The position numbers and the translations under genes were made by a program. Source: JAQVUB01 sp033809415 (GTDB taxonomy: Bacteria > Verrucomicrobiota > Lentisphaeria > Oligosphaerales > Oligosphaeraceae). From it: a DNA stretch of 11,672 nt. The DNA lies in NCBI GenBank assembly GCA_033809415.1, contig JAPXLT010000143.1:1-11672 (forward strand), read 5' to 3'. How positions within the stretch are numbered: position 1 is the stretch's first letter; each line of letters opens with the position of its first letter. Under the pieces are notes generated by a model. The model had not been told where the DNA came from. It made no database searches and saw nothing but the letters and a program-made list of their open reading frames with translations. Below, one piece after another: positions 5,958 to 11,672 of the stretch.

Positions 5958-8402
5958 ATGAAAAAACTTGCCTTTTTCCTCTTCTGCCTGCCTTTGTTGT
6001 CCTTTGCGCAGGATATTCTGCAATTGGCCAGCGATGGCAAAACCGGTTACGTCATCGTGCAAGGTGCCAAGTCGATCCCTGCTGAGGAATTCGCAGCTGC
6101 GGAACTGAGCAGCCTGCTCAATCGCATCACCGGCGCAGTCTTTCCAATTCAACAGGAAGTGCCCGGGCAGGCACCGCCGGACAAAGCAATTTTTATCGGA
6201 CAGACAGACTTTGCCGTTCGCCTGCTGCCGGATATTGCAGCGGCTACGCCGGATCAATGGTTTATCCGGAGTGCAGGTGAGCACTTGGTACTCAGCGGCG
6301 GGCGTCCACGCGGCACCCTTTATGCTGTCTATGAATTTCTCGAACAAGAATTGGGCTGCCGCTGGTTTGATCAGCACAATGAAATCATCCCCAAGCGAAC
6401 CGACCTAAGCATCAAGCCTATCGATAAGAGCGGCGAGCCATGGTTTCGCGAAAGGCATATCTACACGGCACTGCCAGACACCCCCGCTTATCAACTTTTC
6501 AGAACTCGACTCAAAGACACCCGCCCCAAACCGGCGAAGTATGGCTTTGGCTGCAGCCTGGGAACCCATACCGCATGGACCTATTCAAGGAACTTCCCGG
6601 CAGACAAGCCGGAATACCTGGCAATGAACGCCAACGGCGAAAGACCGCCGTCCACCAGCGGGCAGGGCCCCGGCCAGATCTGCCTGACCCATCCGGGCGC
6701 ACGGGAACATGTATTGGAACAACTGCGACAGCGTATCCGGAAGAACCACCAGGAAGCCGAAGCTGCCAGTGATGGCCGCGAAGCGCAGAGAGTCTTCGCC
6801 ATCAACCAGAACGACACCCATTTCATCTGTCATTGCCCAACCTGCCAGGCATTGAGCGAACAGCAGCAGGCCGACAGTGGCGCACAGGTTGATTTCATCA
6901 ATTTTCTGGCCGATCAGATCAAAGCGGAATTCCCGGACGTACTGCTGGAAACCTGGGCATATTCCAACACCATTAAACCGCCTGCTGAGATACGCCCCCG
7001 GGAAAATGTCCAAATCCGCGTCATTCAACTGAACGGCGAATGGTCCAGTGATGCACGCGGCAAAAAAAACTGGGCGCCAGAATGGTATCCGGACCTGTTC
7101 CGCCCGCGCAGCCACCCGGTCAACCGCCAGGCGTTGGAACTTCTCTTGCAATGGAGCCGCATATCGCATCACTTGGGCATTTGGGGCTACTGGCTGCAAT
7201 ACAACACCAGTTTCCCGTCCCCTTATATTAATATTCGCAACATTCATCAGGAACTGAAGCTGTACAAGGACTGCAAAGTCACCAGCATTTTCATCGAAAA
7301 TGAAGGCGCGGAAACAACCAGCTTCTTTGCTCTGAAAAATTGGATCGGCTGGAAACTCATGCAGAACCCCGATCAGGAACTGCAACCGCTGATCAATACG
7401 TTCCTCGAGGGATATTATGGACAGGCGGCGGATACCATGCTCGAATACCTGAATTTCCTCGAGGACTCGATTGCCGCAGTCCCGGTCGAGGTAGGCAATC
7501 TCTCAGCCCTGAAAGAAACAAGGCGGCACTATCTGACCCCGGCCTTCTTTCTCGAGACAACGCAAATGCTCGATAAAGCTGAAGCGAAATGCCCGCCGGA
7601 CAGCCCGGAACTGCTCAATGTCCGGCGCGAACGCATCCCCGTCGATGGTGCTCTGTATGCAATGTGGGGGCTGTTGAACAATCAACTGCCGGAGCATCAG
7701 AAACTGCCTTGGAATCAGGCTGACATTCGAAAGCGCTATGAGCAATACCGCTTGGAACAAATGCAGAAACGCGCAGCGCCAGGAAATGCGGAAAGCCTCG
7801 AGAAACACTTGCAAAAACTGGACGAGACCGCCACCGCCAACCTCAATTGCCATATTGTGCCGCCACCGCACTACGGCAAGCAAAATCTATTGGCGAATGC
7901 TGATTTTTCCGAGGGATTGTCCAAGTGGCAAAAATTGACGGATTCAGAGCAGTTTATCAGCCCGGAGATCGATCCGCTTGCTGTGCCCCCATTTGCCGGA
8001 AAGGCTGCTCTCCGCTTTACCGGGGCAGCTGAGCAGCGAGTGTGCTTTGTGCAAAATGTGAAGATTCCTCCCGGCATCCGAAATTTCCGCCTGGGAGGCT
8101 GGATGAAAACCCAGGCTTTCGACAATAGCTGGCAGGCGGCTCTTCGAGTTGTCTGCAGCATACGCTCGACGGATGGCAAAGTCAGCTCGAAGACCTTTAC
8201 CGCCGGCTCCACACCCTACCAGGTTGCCAATACGACTTGGAGCTTCTATGGCATTGACTTCCAGGTCGATGGGGACATAGTTTCTGCATCATTGCAGTTG
8301 CAGACCAGTCATCCAAGCGGTGAAAAAGCCCAGCAGACACGGCCAAACACCGGCACCGCCTGGTTCTCCGGCATGGCACTGGAAGCCATAATGCGTCAAT
8401 AA
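5958..8402 (+). CDS. Secreted DUF4838 protein B with jelly-roll-like C-terminal domain
   Basis: This 814-residue paralogue of protein A opens with a clear signal peptide (MKKLAFFLFCLPLLSFA, cleavage near residue 17). Residues about 20-155 are the GH67/GH20-like N-terminal domain (SGGRPRGTLYAVYEFLE). Residues about 165-460 are the DUF4838-type region, with QNDTH and a CHCPTC cluster (291-296). Residues about 643-814 resemble a CBM4/9-type beta-sandwich, beginning NLLANADFSEGLSKW, unlike the CBM9-like end of A. An in-frame ATG at 5898 has a better ribosome-binding site (AAAGGA) and would add 20 residues. I chose 5958 because the signal peptide starts there and the upstream bases match the non-coding leader of gene A. 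Its likely role is binding or cleaving a glycan outside the cytoplasm; the substrate is unknown. Confidence 0.88.
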   Translation: MKKLAFFLFCLPLLSFAQDILQLASDGKTGYVIVQGAKSIPAEEFAAAELSSLLNRITGAVFPIQQEVPGQAPPDKAIFIGQTDFAVRLLPDIAAATPDQWFIRSAGEHLVLSGGRPRGTLYAVYEFLEQELGCRWFDQHNEIIPKRTDLSIKPIDKSGEPWFRERHIYTALPDTPAYQLFRTRLKDTRPKPAKYGFGCSLGTHTAWTYSRNFPADKPEYLAMNANGERPPSTSGQGPGQICLTHPGAREHVLEQLRQRIRKNHQEAEAASDGREAQRVFAINQNDTHFICHCPTCQALSEQQQADSGAQVDFINFLADQIKAEFPDVLLETWAYSNTIKPPAEIRPRENVQIRVIQLNGEWSSDARGKKNWAPEWYPDLFRPRSHPVNRQALELLLQWSRISHHLGIWGYWLQYNTSFPSPYINIRNIHQELKLYKDCKVTSIFIENEGAETTSFFALKNWIGWKLMQNPDQELQPLINTFLEGYYGQAADTMLEYLNFLEDSIAAVPVEVGNLSALKETRRHYLTPAFFLETTQMLDKAEAKCPPDSPELLNVRRERIPVDGALYAMWGLLNNQLPEHQKLPWNQADIRKRYEQYRLEQMQKRAAPGNAESLEKHLQKLDETATANLNCHIVPPPHYGKQNLLANADFSEGLSKWQKLTDSEQFISPEIDPLAVPPFAGKAALRFTGAAEQRVCFVQNVKIPPGIRNFRLGGWMKTQAFDNSWQAALRVVCSIRSTDGKVSSKTFTAGSTPYQVANTTWSFYGIDFQVDGDIVSASLQLQTSHPSGEKAQQTRPNTGTAWFSGMALEAIMRQ

Positions 8403-8425
8403 AACCGGATGATAGTTTTTTACAA

Positions 8426-8443
8426 CCTGAATCCGTGAAGTAA
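8426..8443 (+). repeat. IS terminal inverted repeat, left
   Basis: CCTGAATCCGTGAAGTAA matches the reverse complement of 10102-10119 without mismatch, and that of 108-125 in the other copy. Confidence 0.93.
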
Positions 8444-8468
8444 CTTTCTGAAAAAGAGGTCAAAAAAG

Positions 8469-8496
8469 TTGACAACCTGCTGATTTGTAGTATATT
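8469..8496 (+). promoter_or_regulatory. Transposase promoter
   Basis: TTGACA (8469-8474) and TATATT (8491-8496) are separated by 16 bases; TATTAT at 8493-8498 is an alternative -10 with an 18-base spacer. Transcription would start near 8503, about 40 bases before the start codon. An ATGTTG/CAACAT dyad (8497-8502 and 8509-8514) overlaps the start region and could be an operator or a 5' RNA hairpin. Confidence 0.7.
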
Positions 8497-8544
8497 ATGT
8501 TGTCGTCTCAACATCATAATTCCACTCACCAACGAGGTTGTCAA
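8469..8544 (+). promoter_or_regulatory. Inverted repeat pairing the -35 region with the transposase RBS
   Basis: TTGACAACCT (8469-8478) is the exact complement of AGGTTGTCAA (8535-8544). The right arm covers the AGG of the ribosome-binding site and the first base of the start codon. The left arm lies upstream of the predicted transcription start, so the element's own mRNA lacks it. Only transcripts entering from outside would carry both arms and fold, hiding the translation start. IS10 and IS50 use this strategy; its operation here is inferred. Confidence 0.65.
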
Positions 8545-9869
8545 TGATTAAGTTAATGCAAGGTTCAGAAGAAATCAACTCGAACGGCGGTCTTTCCTTT
8601 GTCAAAAGACTGCTGGACGGAAATGCCCGCATGAAGGATTGGGATGCCGAGCTGCCTGCGGCAGCCAATTCCTGTTACTCGACATCCGCCATTGTCCGCA
8701 GCGCCATTGGCCTCATGACCGCCGGCAACAGCAGCTATGCCGACATTGAGAAGTTCCGTTCCGACTTTCTCTTCCGCAGGCTTGCGGGCGGCAGCGTCCC
8801 CTCGCAGGAGACACTTCGGCAGCGCCTGGACGCGCTTGCCGAGAAGGAATGGCAGCGCATTCTCGACGCAAACGTCAGCGACCAGCTGTCGCGAATCCAG
8901 CTCACGCGGATTAATGTTGGCGGCGAGGAGCTGATCCCCCTGGATATTGACGTCTCGGTGTTCGAGGACACTTTCTCGAACAAGGAAGGCGTCTCCCCGA
9001 CTTATCAGAACGTCAACGGCTTCGCCCCTATCTTCTGCTATGCGGGGCGCGAGGGTTTCATGGTCGCCAACGAACTGCGCCCCGGAAGCCAGCACAGCGC
9101 GAAAGGCGCGGTGGAATTTCTCAAGCGGTGCATCGCCATCATGCTGCAGGCGGGATACGAGGCGGATGAGTTGCTGGCGCGCGTCGATTCCGCGCATGAC
9201 TCAAGCGACTTCATCGAGGCGCTTGAGGAACTTGGCATCAAGTACCTGGTCAAGCGCAATCCGCGCAAGGAAAGCCTGGAGCAGCTTCTTGACAGCATCC
9301 GCTACGACGAGACTCCCGAGCAGGTGCGCCCCGGGAAGGTCATCTACCGCGGCGTCAGAAGCGACAGGTCCCCTGCCGACTTCCCCGGATACAGCGGCTT
9401 CATGGTTGTGGAGGCCATTGAGCGCACCGTCCTTGCCGACGGGCAGGCGCTGCTGATACCCTCCATTGAACTCAGCAGCTGGTGGACCAACCTGCCGTAT
9501 TCCGTGCGCCAGTGCGCCGCCCTGTACCGCGACCACGGCACCAGCGAGCAGTTCCACAGCGAACTCAAGAGCGACATGGGAATTGAGCTTCTCCCCAGCG
9601 GGAACCTGAAGACAAACGCCCTTGTCCTGGGGCTGGCGACCATGGCTTTCAACTGCCTCCGCTTCATAGGCCAGGCGGCGCTGGAGATTGCAATGCCTCC
9701 TGTGGACGACGAAGAACCCGCCCAGTTGCGCTACCGCCTCCGCACGGTGCTGCTTGACTTCATCAAGGTCGGCTGCAAGATCGTCAGGCACGCCAACCAG
9801 CTCTTCCAGAAGTTCGGGAAGAACTGCCATAACTTCCTTATAATGAAGGAGATTTATGCGCGATGCTGA
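8544..9869 (+). CDS. IS1380-family transposase
   Basis: This is a 441-residue DDE transposase that cuts and joins the element ends. The first acidic residue is within PLDIDVSVFED (Asp134 or Asp136), the second in RVDSAHDS (Asp215) and the third in the Y-R-E-K block DHGTSEQFHSELKSD (Glu335). The GFAPIFCYAGREGFM and ELRPGSQH segments are characteristic of IS1380 transposases. Length is typical for the family and there is no frameshift. I chose ATG 8544 over the in-frame TTG at 8538 because GAGG (8534-8537) is six bases before the ATG. The gene is visibly richer in G and C than its AT-rich leader. Confidence 0.95.
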   Translation: MIKLMQGSEEINSNGGLSFVKRLLDGNARMKDWDAELPAAANSCYSTSAIVRSAIGLMTAGNSSYADIEKFRSDFLFRRLAGGSVPSQETLRQRLDALAEKEWQRILDANVSDQLSRIQLTRINVGGEELIPLDIDVSVFEDTFSNKEGVSPTYQNVNGFAPIFCYAGREGFMVANELRPGSQHSAKGAVEFLKRCIAIMLQAGYEADELLARVDSAHDSSDFIEALEELGIKYLVKRNPRKESLEQLLDSIRYDETPEQVRPGKVIYRGVRSDRSPADFPGYSGFMVVEAIERTVLADGQALLIPSIELSSWWTNLPYSVRQCAALYRDHGTSEQFHSELKSDMGIELLPSGNLKTNALVLGLATMAFNCLRFIGQAALEIAMPPVDDEEPAQLRYRLRTVLLDFIKVGCKIVRHANQLFQKFGKNCHNFLIMKEIYARC

Positions 9870-10101
9870 ACTGAGTCCGCCAGCAGTCATTCCAGCCAGT
9901 AGTGTTGCAAGGCGACACGAAAGGGACGCTTGCGCCCATGACATGTGTTTTTCGCACAAAAAACATCGAAGGGAGGTCAAATGAGTCCATAGAGACATGT
10001 TTTTCGAAGAAATATAACCAGGCAGCGAGTGCAGCCGGTTGAAAAATCGTCATTTTTTCAAAATCAGAGTTCCTGAATCCGTAAAAATGGCGATGCGTTT
10101 T
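9870..10101 (+). other. Non-coding 3' part of the IS
   Basis: No gene is seen here. GACATGT-like motifs followed by TTTTTCG occur twice (about 9940 and 9993). ATGT..TTTTT and AAAAAACAT (9943-9966) form an imperfect hairpin, and TGAAAAAT..ATTTTTTCA (10040-10060) forms a second; either might end transposase transcription. At 10072-10082 CCTGAATCCGT repeats the start of the IS terminus in the orientation of the left end. Confidence 0.6.
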
Positions 10102-10119
10102 TTACTTCACGGATTCAGG
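10072..10119. repeat. Hairpin-forming right end of the IS
   Basis: CCTGAATCCGT (10072-10082) pairs perfectly with the outermost 11 bases of the element, ACGGATTCAGG (10109-10119). AAAAA next to the first arm can continue pairing with the T run at 10099-10103 across a 5-base bulge (ACTTC). The right end is thus itself a palindrome, whereas the left end is not. Confidence 0.75.
10102..10119 (-). repeat. IS terminal inverted repeat, right
   Basis: This is the exact reverse complement of 8426-8443. It is followed by TTATAAATTG, which leads into the Tad locus. Confidence 0.92.
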
Positions 10120-10126
10120 TTATAAA

Positions 10127-10154
10127 TTGTTGAAGTATATAGTATGCCTATAAT
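10127..10154 (+). promoter_or_regulatory. Candidate promoter of the Tad pilus locus
   Basis: TATAAT (10149-10154) is a perfect -10 element. TTGTTG at 10127-10132 is a weak -35, 16 bases upstream. It begins only eight bases beyond the IS end, so the element lies against the upstream side of this promoter without splitting it. Confidence 0.5.
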
Positions 10155-10212
10155 GGCACACAAGTTGCTGATTTGCACTGTAACGCAACCTGCTTGATGG
10201 ATGGGAAGTCCG

Positions 10213-10476
10213 ATGAGATACGTCAAAGCATTCATAAAAAAACATGTTTTACGCGCCGATTCCGGTGGCGTACTCTTCGAGTATGTATTGCTGATGGTAT
10301 TGATTGTGCTGCCTCTGGTAGGTGTCAGCAAGTTTATCAGTTCGCCTTCCGGGACAGAATTGTTTTCCACACACATGCCGACAGATTCGGAGCCTGGGAA
10401 CTATGGCGCATTGGGGAATGAGTTTGTCAACTGGGTTCGGCGGATCATCAGTGGAGTGTCCTTGCCGGTTCCTTAG
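10213..10476 (+). CDS. Flp-type pilin 1 of a Tad pilus
   Basis: This 87-residue protein has the Flp prepilin pattern: a short basic leader, then Gly18 before GVLFEYVLLMVLIVLPLVG, with Glu23-Tyr24 at positions +5 and +6 after cleavage. The hydrophobic helix spans about 20-41. The remaining tail, about 45 residues, is longer than in many Flp pilins and includes Gly, Pro and aromatic residues. It would be cleaved by a TadV-type peptidase such as the one encoded downstream, and assembled in the inner membrane. I chose ATG 10213 because GGGAAG precedes it; an in-frame ATG at 10201 would add four residues. It is the first gene after the IS. Confidence 0.75.
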   Translation: MRYVKAFIKKHVLRADSGGVLFEYVLLMVLIVLPLVGVSKFISSPSGTELFSTHMPTDSEPGNYGALGNEFVNWVRRIISGVSLPVP

Positions 10477-10564
10477 TTTTTTTTACGGGTCGTTGATCCG
10501 TGTGCCACTCGGGCGGGTGCATCTACGCCTGAAAAAACAAAAAGCAAAACAGGGAGATGGAAAG

Positions 10565-10906
10565 ATGAATGCAAAAAAATTGAATCGAATCATGCGGGCA
10601 AAGCGGAGTCGGATTGGCCGGATTGTCTGCCGGCTGCTGGGTGATGAAAAAGGCGCAGTGACGATGGAATACGTCATTCTTGCCGTTTTAATTGCCGCCG
10701 CTGCCGTCGTTGCGGTTACGGTTTTCGGCAAGAACATCGTGGCCATGTTCAATATCGGCACCCAGGCAATGTCCGGTAATACCGAAAAAGCCGAGAAAAC
10801 CCGCGCACAACAGCACCAAAATGCGGCTGCCGATGCCACAGAAGCCGGACGCTACGGCGATGAAATGGGCAAAGACGCTGGCACCAAAGGCTACACTGCC
10901 GACTGA
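10565..10906 (+). CDS. Flp-type pilin 2 of a Tad pilus
   Basis: This 113-residue protein has a 30-residue basic leader ending in DEKG, then AVTMEYVILAVLIAAAAVVA with Glu35-Tyr36 at positions +5 and +6. This matches the class IV Flp prepilin cleavage pattern closely. After the helix (about 33-55), a hydrophilic tail rich in Ala, Gln, Lys and Glu extends to residue 113. That is long for a Flp major pilin and may form an exposed face. AGGGAGATGGAAAG precedes the ATG. The frame is open further upstream, but that part lacks pilin features. It follows pilin 1 by 88 bases and may be cotranscribed. Confidence 0.85.
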   Translation: MNAKKLNRIMRAKRSRIGRIVCRLLGDEKGAVTMEYVILAVLIAAAAVVAVTVFGKNIVAMFNIGTQAMSGNTEKAEKTRAQQHQNAAADATEAGRYGDEMGKDAGTKGYTAD

Positions 10907-10912
10907 TCCGAA

Positions 10913-11020
10913 GCTGGGCTGACGCCCACAACCAATTTTTGTCCACGGAAAGCACGGAAAGCGCGGAAAATTTTTATAGGGGTTGCTGCTTTGACGGAAG
11001 GGATTGCTCTGGCGAAGTTC
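10913..11020 (+). repeat. Dispersed intergenic repeat, copy 4
   Basis: TGGGCTGACGCCCA hairpin, then CCACGGAAAGCACGGAAAG-like sequence, a T tract and GGTTGCTGCTTTGACGGAAG. The order is the same as in copy 2, although here GGAAA replaces CGAAA in the repeated unit. It lies between the second pilin and the peptidase gene. Confidence 0.75.
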
Positions 11021-11036
11021 TTGTGTGCCGCGGCTC

Positions 11037-11063
11037 GCCGGCATGAAGCCGGCTTTCCTCTTT
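11037..11063 (+). terminator. Possible intrinsic terminator
   Basis: GCCGGC-ATGAA-GCCGGC (11037-11053) is a GC-rich 6-bp stem followed by TTTCCTCTTT. The T tract is interrupted by C, so strength is doubtful. It could reduce transcription between the pilin pair and the peptidase gene. Confidence 0.4.
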
Positions 11064-11105
11064 CACAATGCAAAAGCTCGTGTCAACAGGGATGAAAGGT
11101 GATTT

Positions 11106-11630
11106 GTGCCGGTATTTTTAGCGATGCTGATTAGCGTTTGGGCAACTGTCCTTTCCTGGTTTGACTTCCGGGAGCGACGTTTGCCTAACTGGTTGACCTT
11201 GGGCGGTGCGGTGGCTGCACTGTGTTATCGCCTGTTTTTTGGGGAACCCGGCAGTTTCCTTTCCGGATTTGTTGCTGCCTGCCTCGCCGGTGTTTTTTTG
11301 CTGATTCCTTTTCTGTTGCGGGGTGCAGGCGGTGGTGACGTAAAGATGCTTTTCGCCGCCGGTGCAATGGTGGGCTGGACAGGATTGCTCCCGATGCTGG
11401 TATACATGTCTCTGGCGGGCGTGGCCATTGGTGTTGTCATGCTACTCTGGGGTAGTCTGGATGCTTCCCGGCTCCGGCATTGTTTTCGTTGCTGTTTTGA
11501 TTGGCGTTACGACCGCAAGGCCGGCAAAGCGGCACTGCCGCCAAGGGAAAGTGAACAGGTGCGCATTCCCTTTGCCTTGGCTATTGCTGTCGGTATGCTG
11601 GCGGCGTATGCCTGGCCGTTGATGCGATGA
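11106..11630 (+). CDS. TadV/CpaA-type prepilin peptidase (A24 family)
   Basis: This 174-residue inner-membrane aspartic peptidase would remove the leaders of the Flp pilins encoded just upstream. The two catalytic aspartates are visible: Asp20 in SWFDFRERRLPNWL and Asp78 in the GxGD motif GAGGGDVK. About four to five hydrophobic segments are present, including 30-45, 50-71, 84-116 and 154-170. The larger PilD-type N-terminal methylase domain is absent, as is usual for TadV/CpaA. A charged insert (about 119-152) separates the last helices. I chose the GTG at 11106, which follows AAAGGTGA. Later tad genes are expected beyond the window. Confidence 0.88.
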   Translation: MPVFLAMLISVWATVLSWFDFRERRLPNWLTLGGAVAALCYRLFFGEPGSFLSGFVAACLAGVFLLIPFLLRGAGGGDVKMLFAAGAMVGWTGLLPMLVYMSLAGVAIGVVMLLWGSLDASRLRHCFRCCFDWRYDRKAGKAALPPRESEQVRIPFALAIAVGMLAAYAWPLMR

Positions 11631-11672
11631 AGGGGGCAGGGTGCAGGGTGCAGGGTGCGGGGTGCGGGGTGC
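11631..11672. repeat. 7-bp tandem repeat, unit RGGGTGC, at window end
   Basis: Starting directly after the peptidase stop codon are AGGGGGC, three units of AGGGTGC and two of GGGGTGC, reaching the window edge. It has the same 7-bp period and A/G wobble as the array at 241, but an unrelated unit. Its full length cannot be seen. Confidence 0.9.

Larger units (their letters stand above)
8426..10119 (+). mobile_element. Complete IS1380-family insertion sequence
   Basis: This 1694-bp element has an 18-bp perfect terminal inverted repeat: CCTGAATCCGTGAAGTAA at 8426-8443 and its complement at 10102-10119. It carries one transposase gene. Size, ends starting CC and transposase type fit the IS1380 family, which usually duplicates 4 bp. 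No perfect duplication is seen: the flanks are ACAA on the left and TTAT on the right. If one more base (A/T) is counted into each end they become TACA and TATA, one mismatch. The target duplication may have been lost by divergence or by recombination with the other copy. Confidence 0.92.

Noticed and set aside
6585..7385. 266-residue minus-strand frame within DUF4838 gene B
   Set aside because: It is a shadow of a GC-rich coding strand with no recognisable domain or start signal. The same applies to the minus-strand frames at 9201-9998 and 8565-9197 inside the transposase.
8197..8544. Frame reading from the IS leader antisense into gene B, matching one at 7-240
   Set aside because: The first 40 residues are identical only because the IS leader is duplicated. 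Each frame then continues into unrelated flanking DNA.
8421..10124. Perfect 4-bp target duplication around the complete IS
   Set aside because: Flanks are ACAA/TTAT, or TACA/TATA if the ends are shifted by one base. Neither pair is identical.
10322..10564. Long N-terminal extension of Flp pilin 2
   Set aside because: The upstream open frame overlaps pilin 1 and lacks pilin features. A good ribosome-binding site and leader support the start at 10565.

Overview
The window looks like accessory sequence from an anaerobic, polysaccharide-using bacterium of the PVC superphylum, most likely Lentisphaerota (Victivallis-like). This assignment is inferred from gene content: a GntR-type regulator overlapping an H-X9-DG pseudopilin gene, two secreted DUF4838 proteins, and a Tad pilus locus. 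No rRNA or other taxonomic marker is present, and I see no tRNA or CRISPR array.

Layout. (1) 1-125 is the left end of an IS1380-family element on the minus strand, whose transposase leaves the window after its first codons. (2) 126-696 has no gene. It holds a heptamer minisatellite, a GATCCGTCC-type tandem repeat and an inverted copy of a dispersed repeat. (3) 697-2483 is a two-gene operon: a GntR/LacI-like regulator and, overlapping its stop codon by ATGA, a type II pseudopilin. (4) 2484-3050 is a repeat-rich spacer with a three-hairpin module and an 18-bp inverted repeat. (5) 3051-5600 is DUF4838 protein A. (6) 5601-5957 is a second repeat-rich spacer related to the first. (7) 5958-8402 is DUF4838 protein B, paralogous to A but with a different C-terminal domain. 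(8) 8426-10119 is a complete IS1380-family element. (9) 10213 to the end is the start of a Tad pilus locus: two Flp pilins, a spacer with another dispersed repeat and a possible terminator, a TadV/CpaA prepilin peptidase, and a second heptamer tandem repeat that runs off the end.

How the parts may work together. The regulator probably senses a sugar-like ligand and controls the locus. The two DUF4838 proteins have signal peptides and glycosidase-like N-terminal domains, so they probably act on a glycan outside the cytoplasm. The pseudopilin may help display or assemble surface machinery. Only the domain calls are well supported; the joint function is inference.

The most interesting signals are non-coding. 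In the IS leader, a 10-bp inverted repeat would hide the transposase ribosome-binding site only in read-through transcripts. The three-hairpin module occurs before both DUF4838 genes and shows a compensatory base-pair change. Two different 7-bp minisatellites with A/G variation occur in one window. The IS leader is identical in two inverted copies that bracket the glycan cassette.
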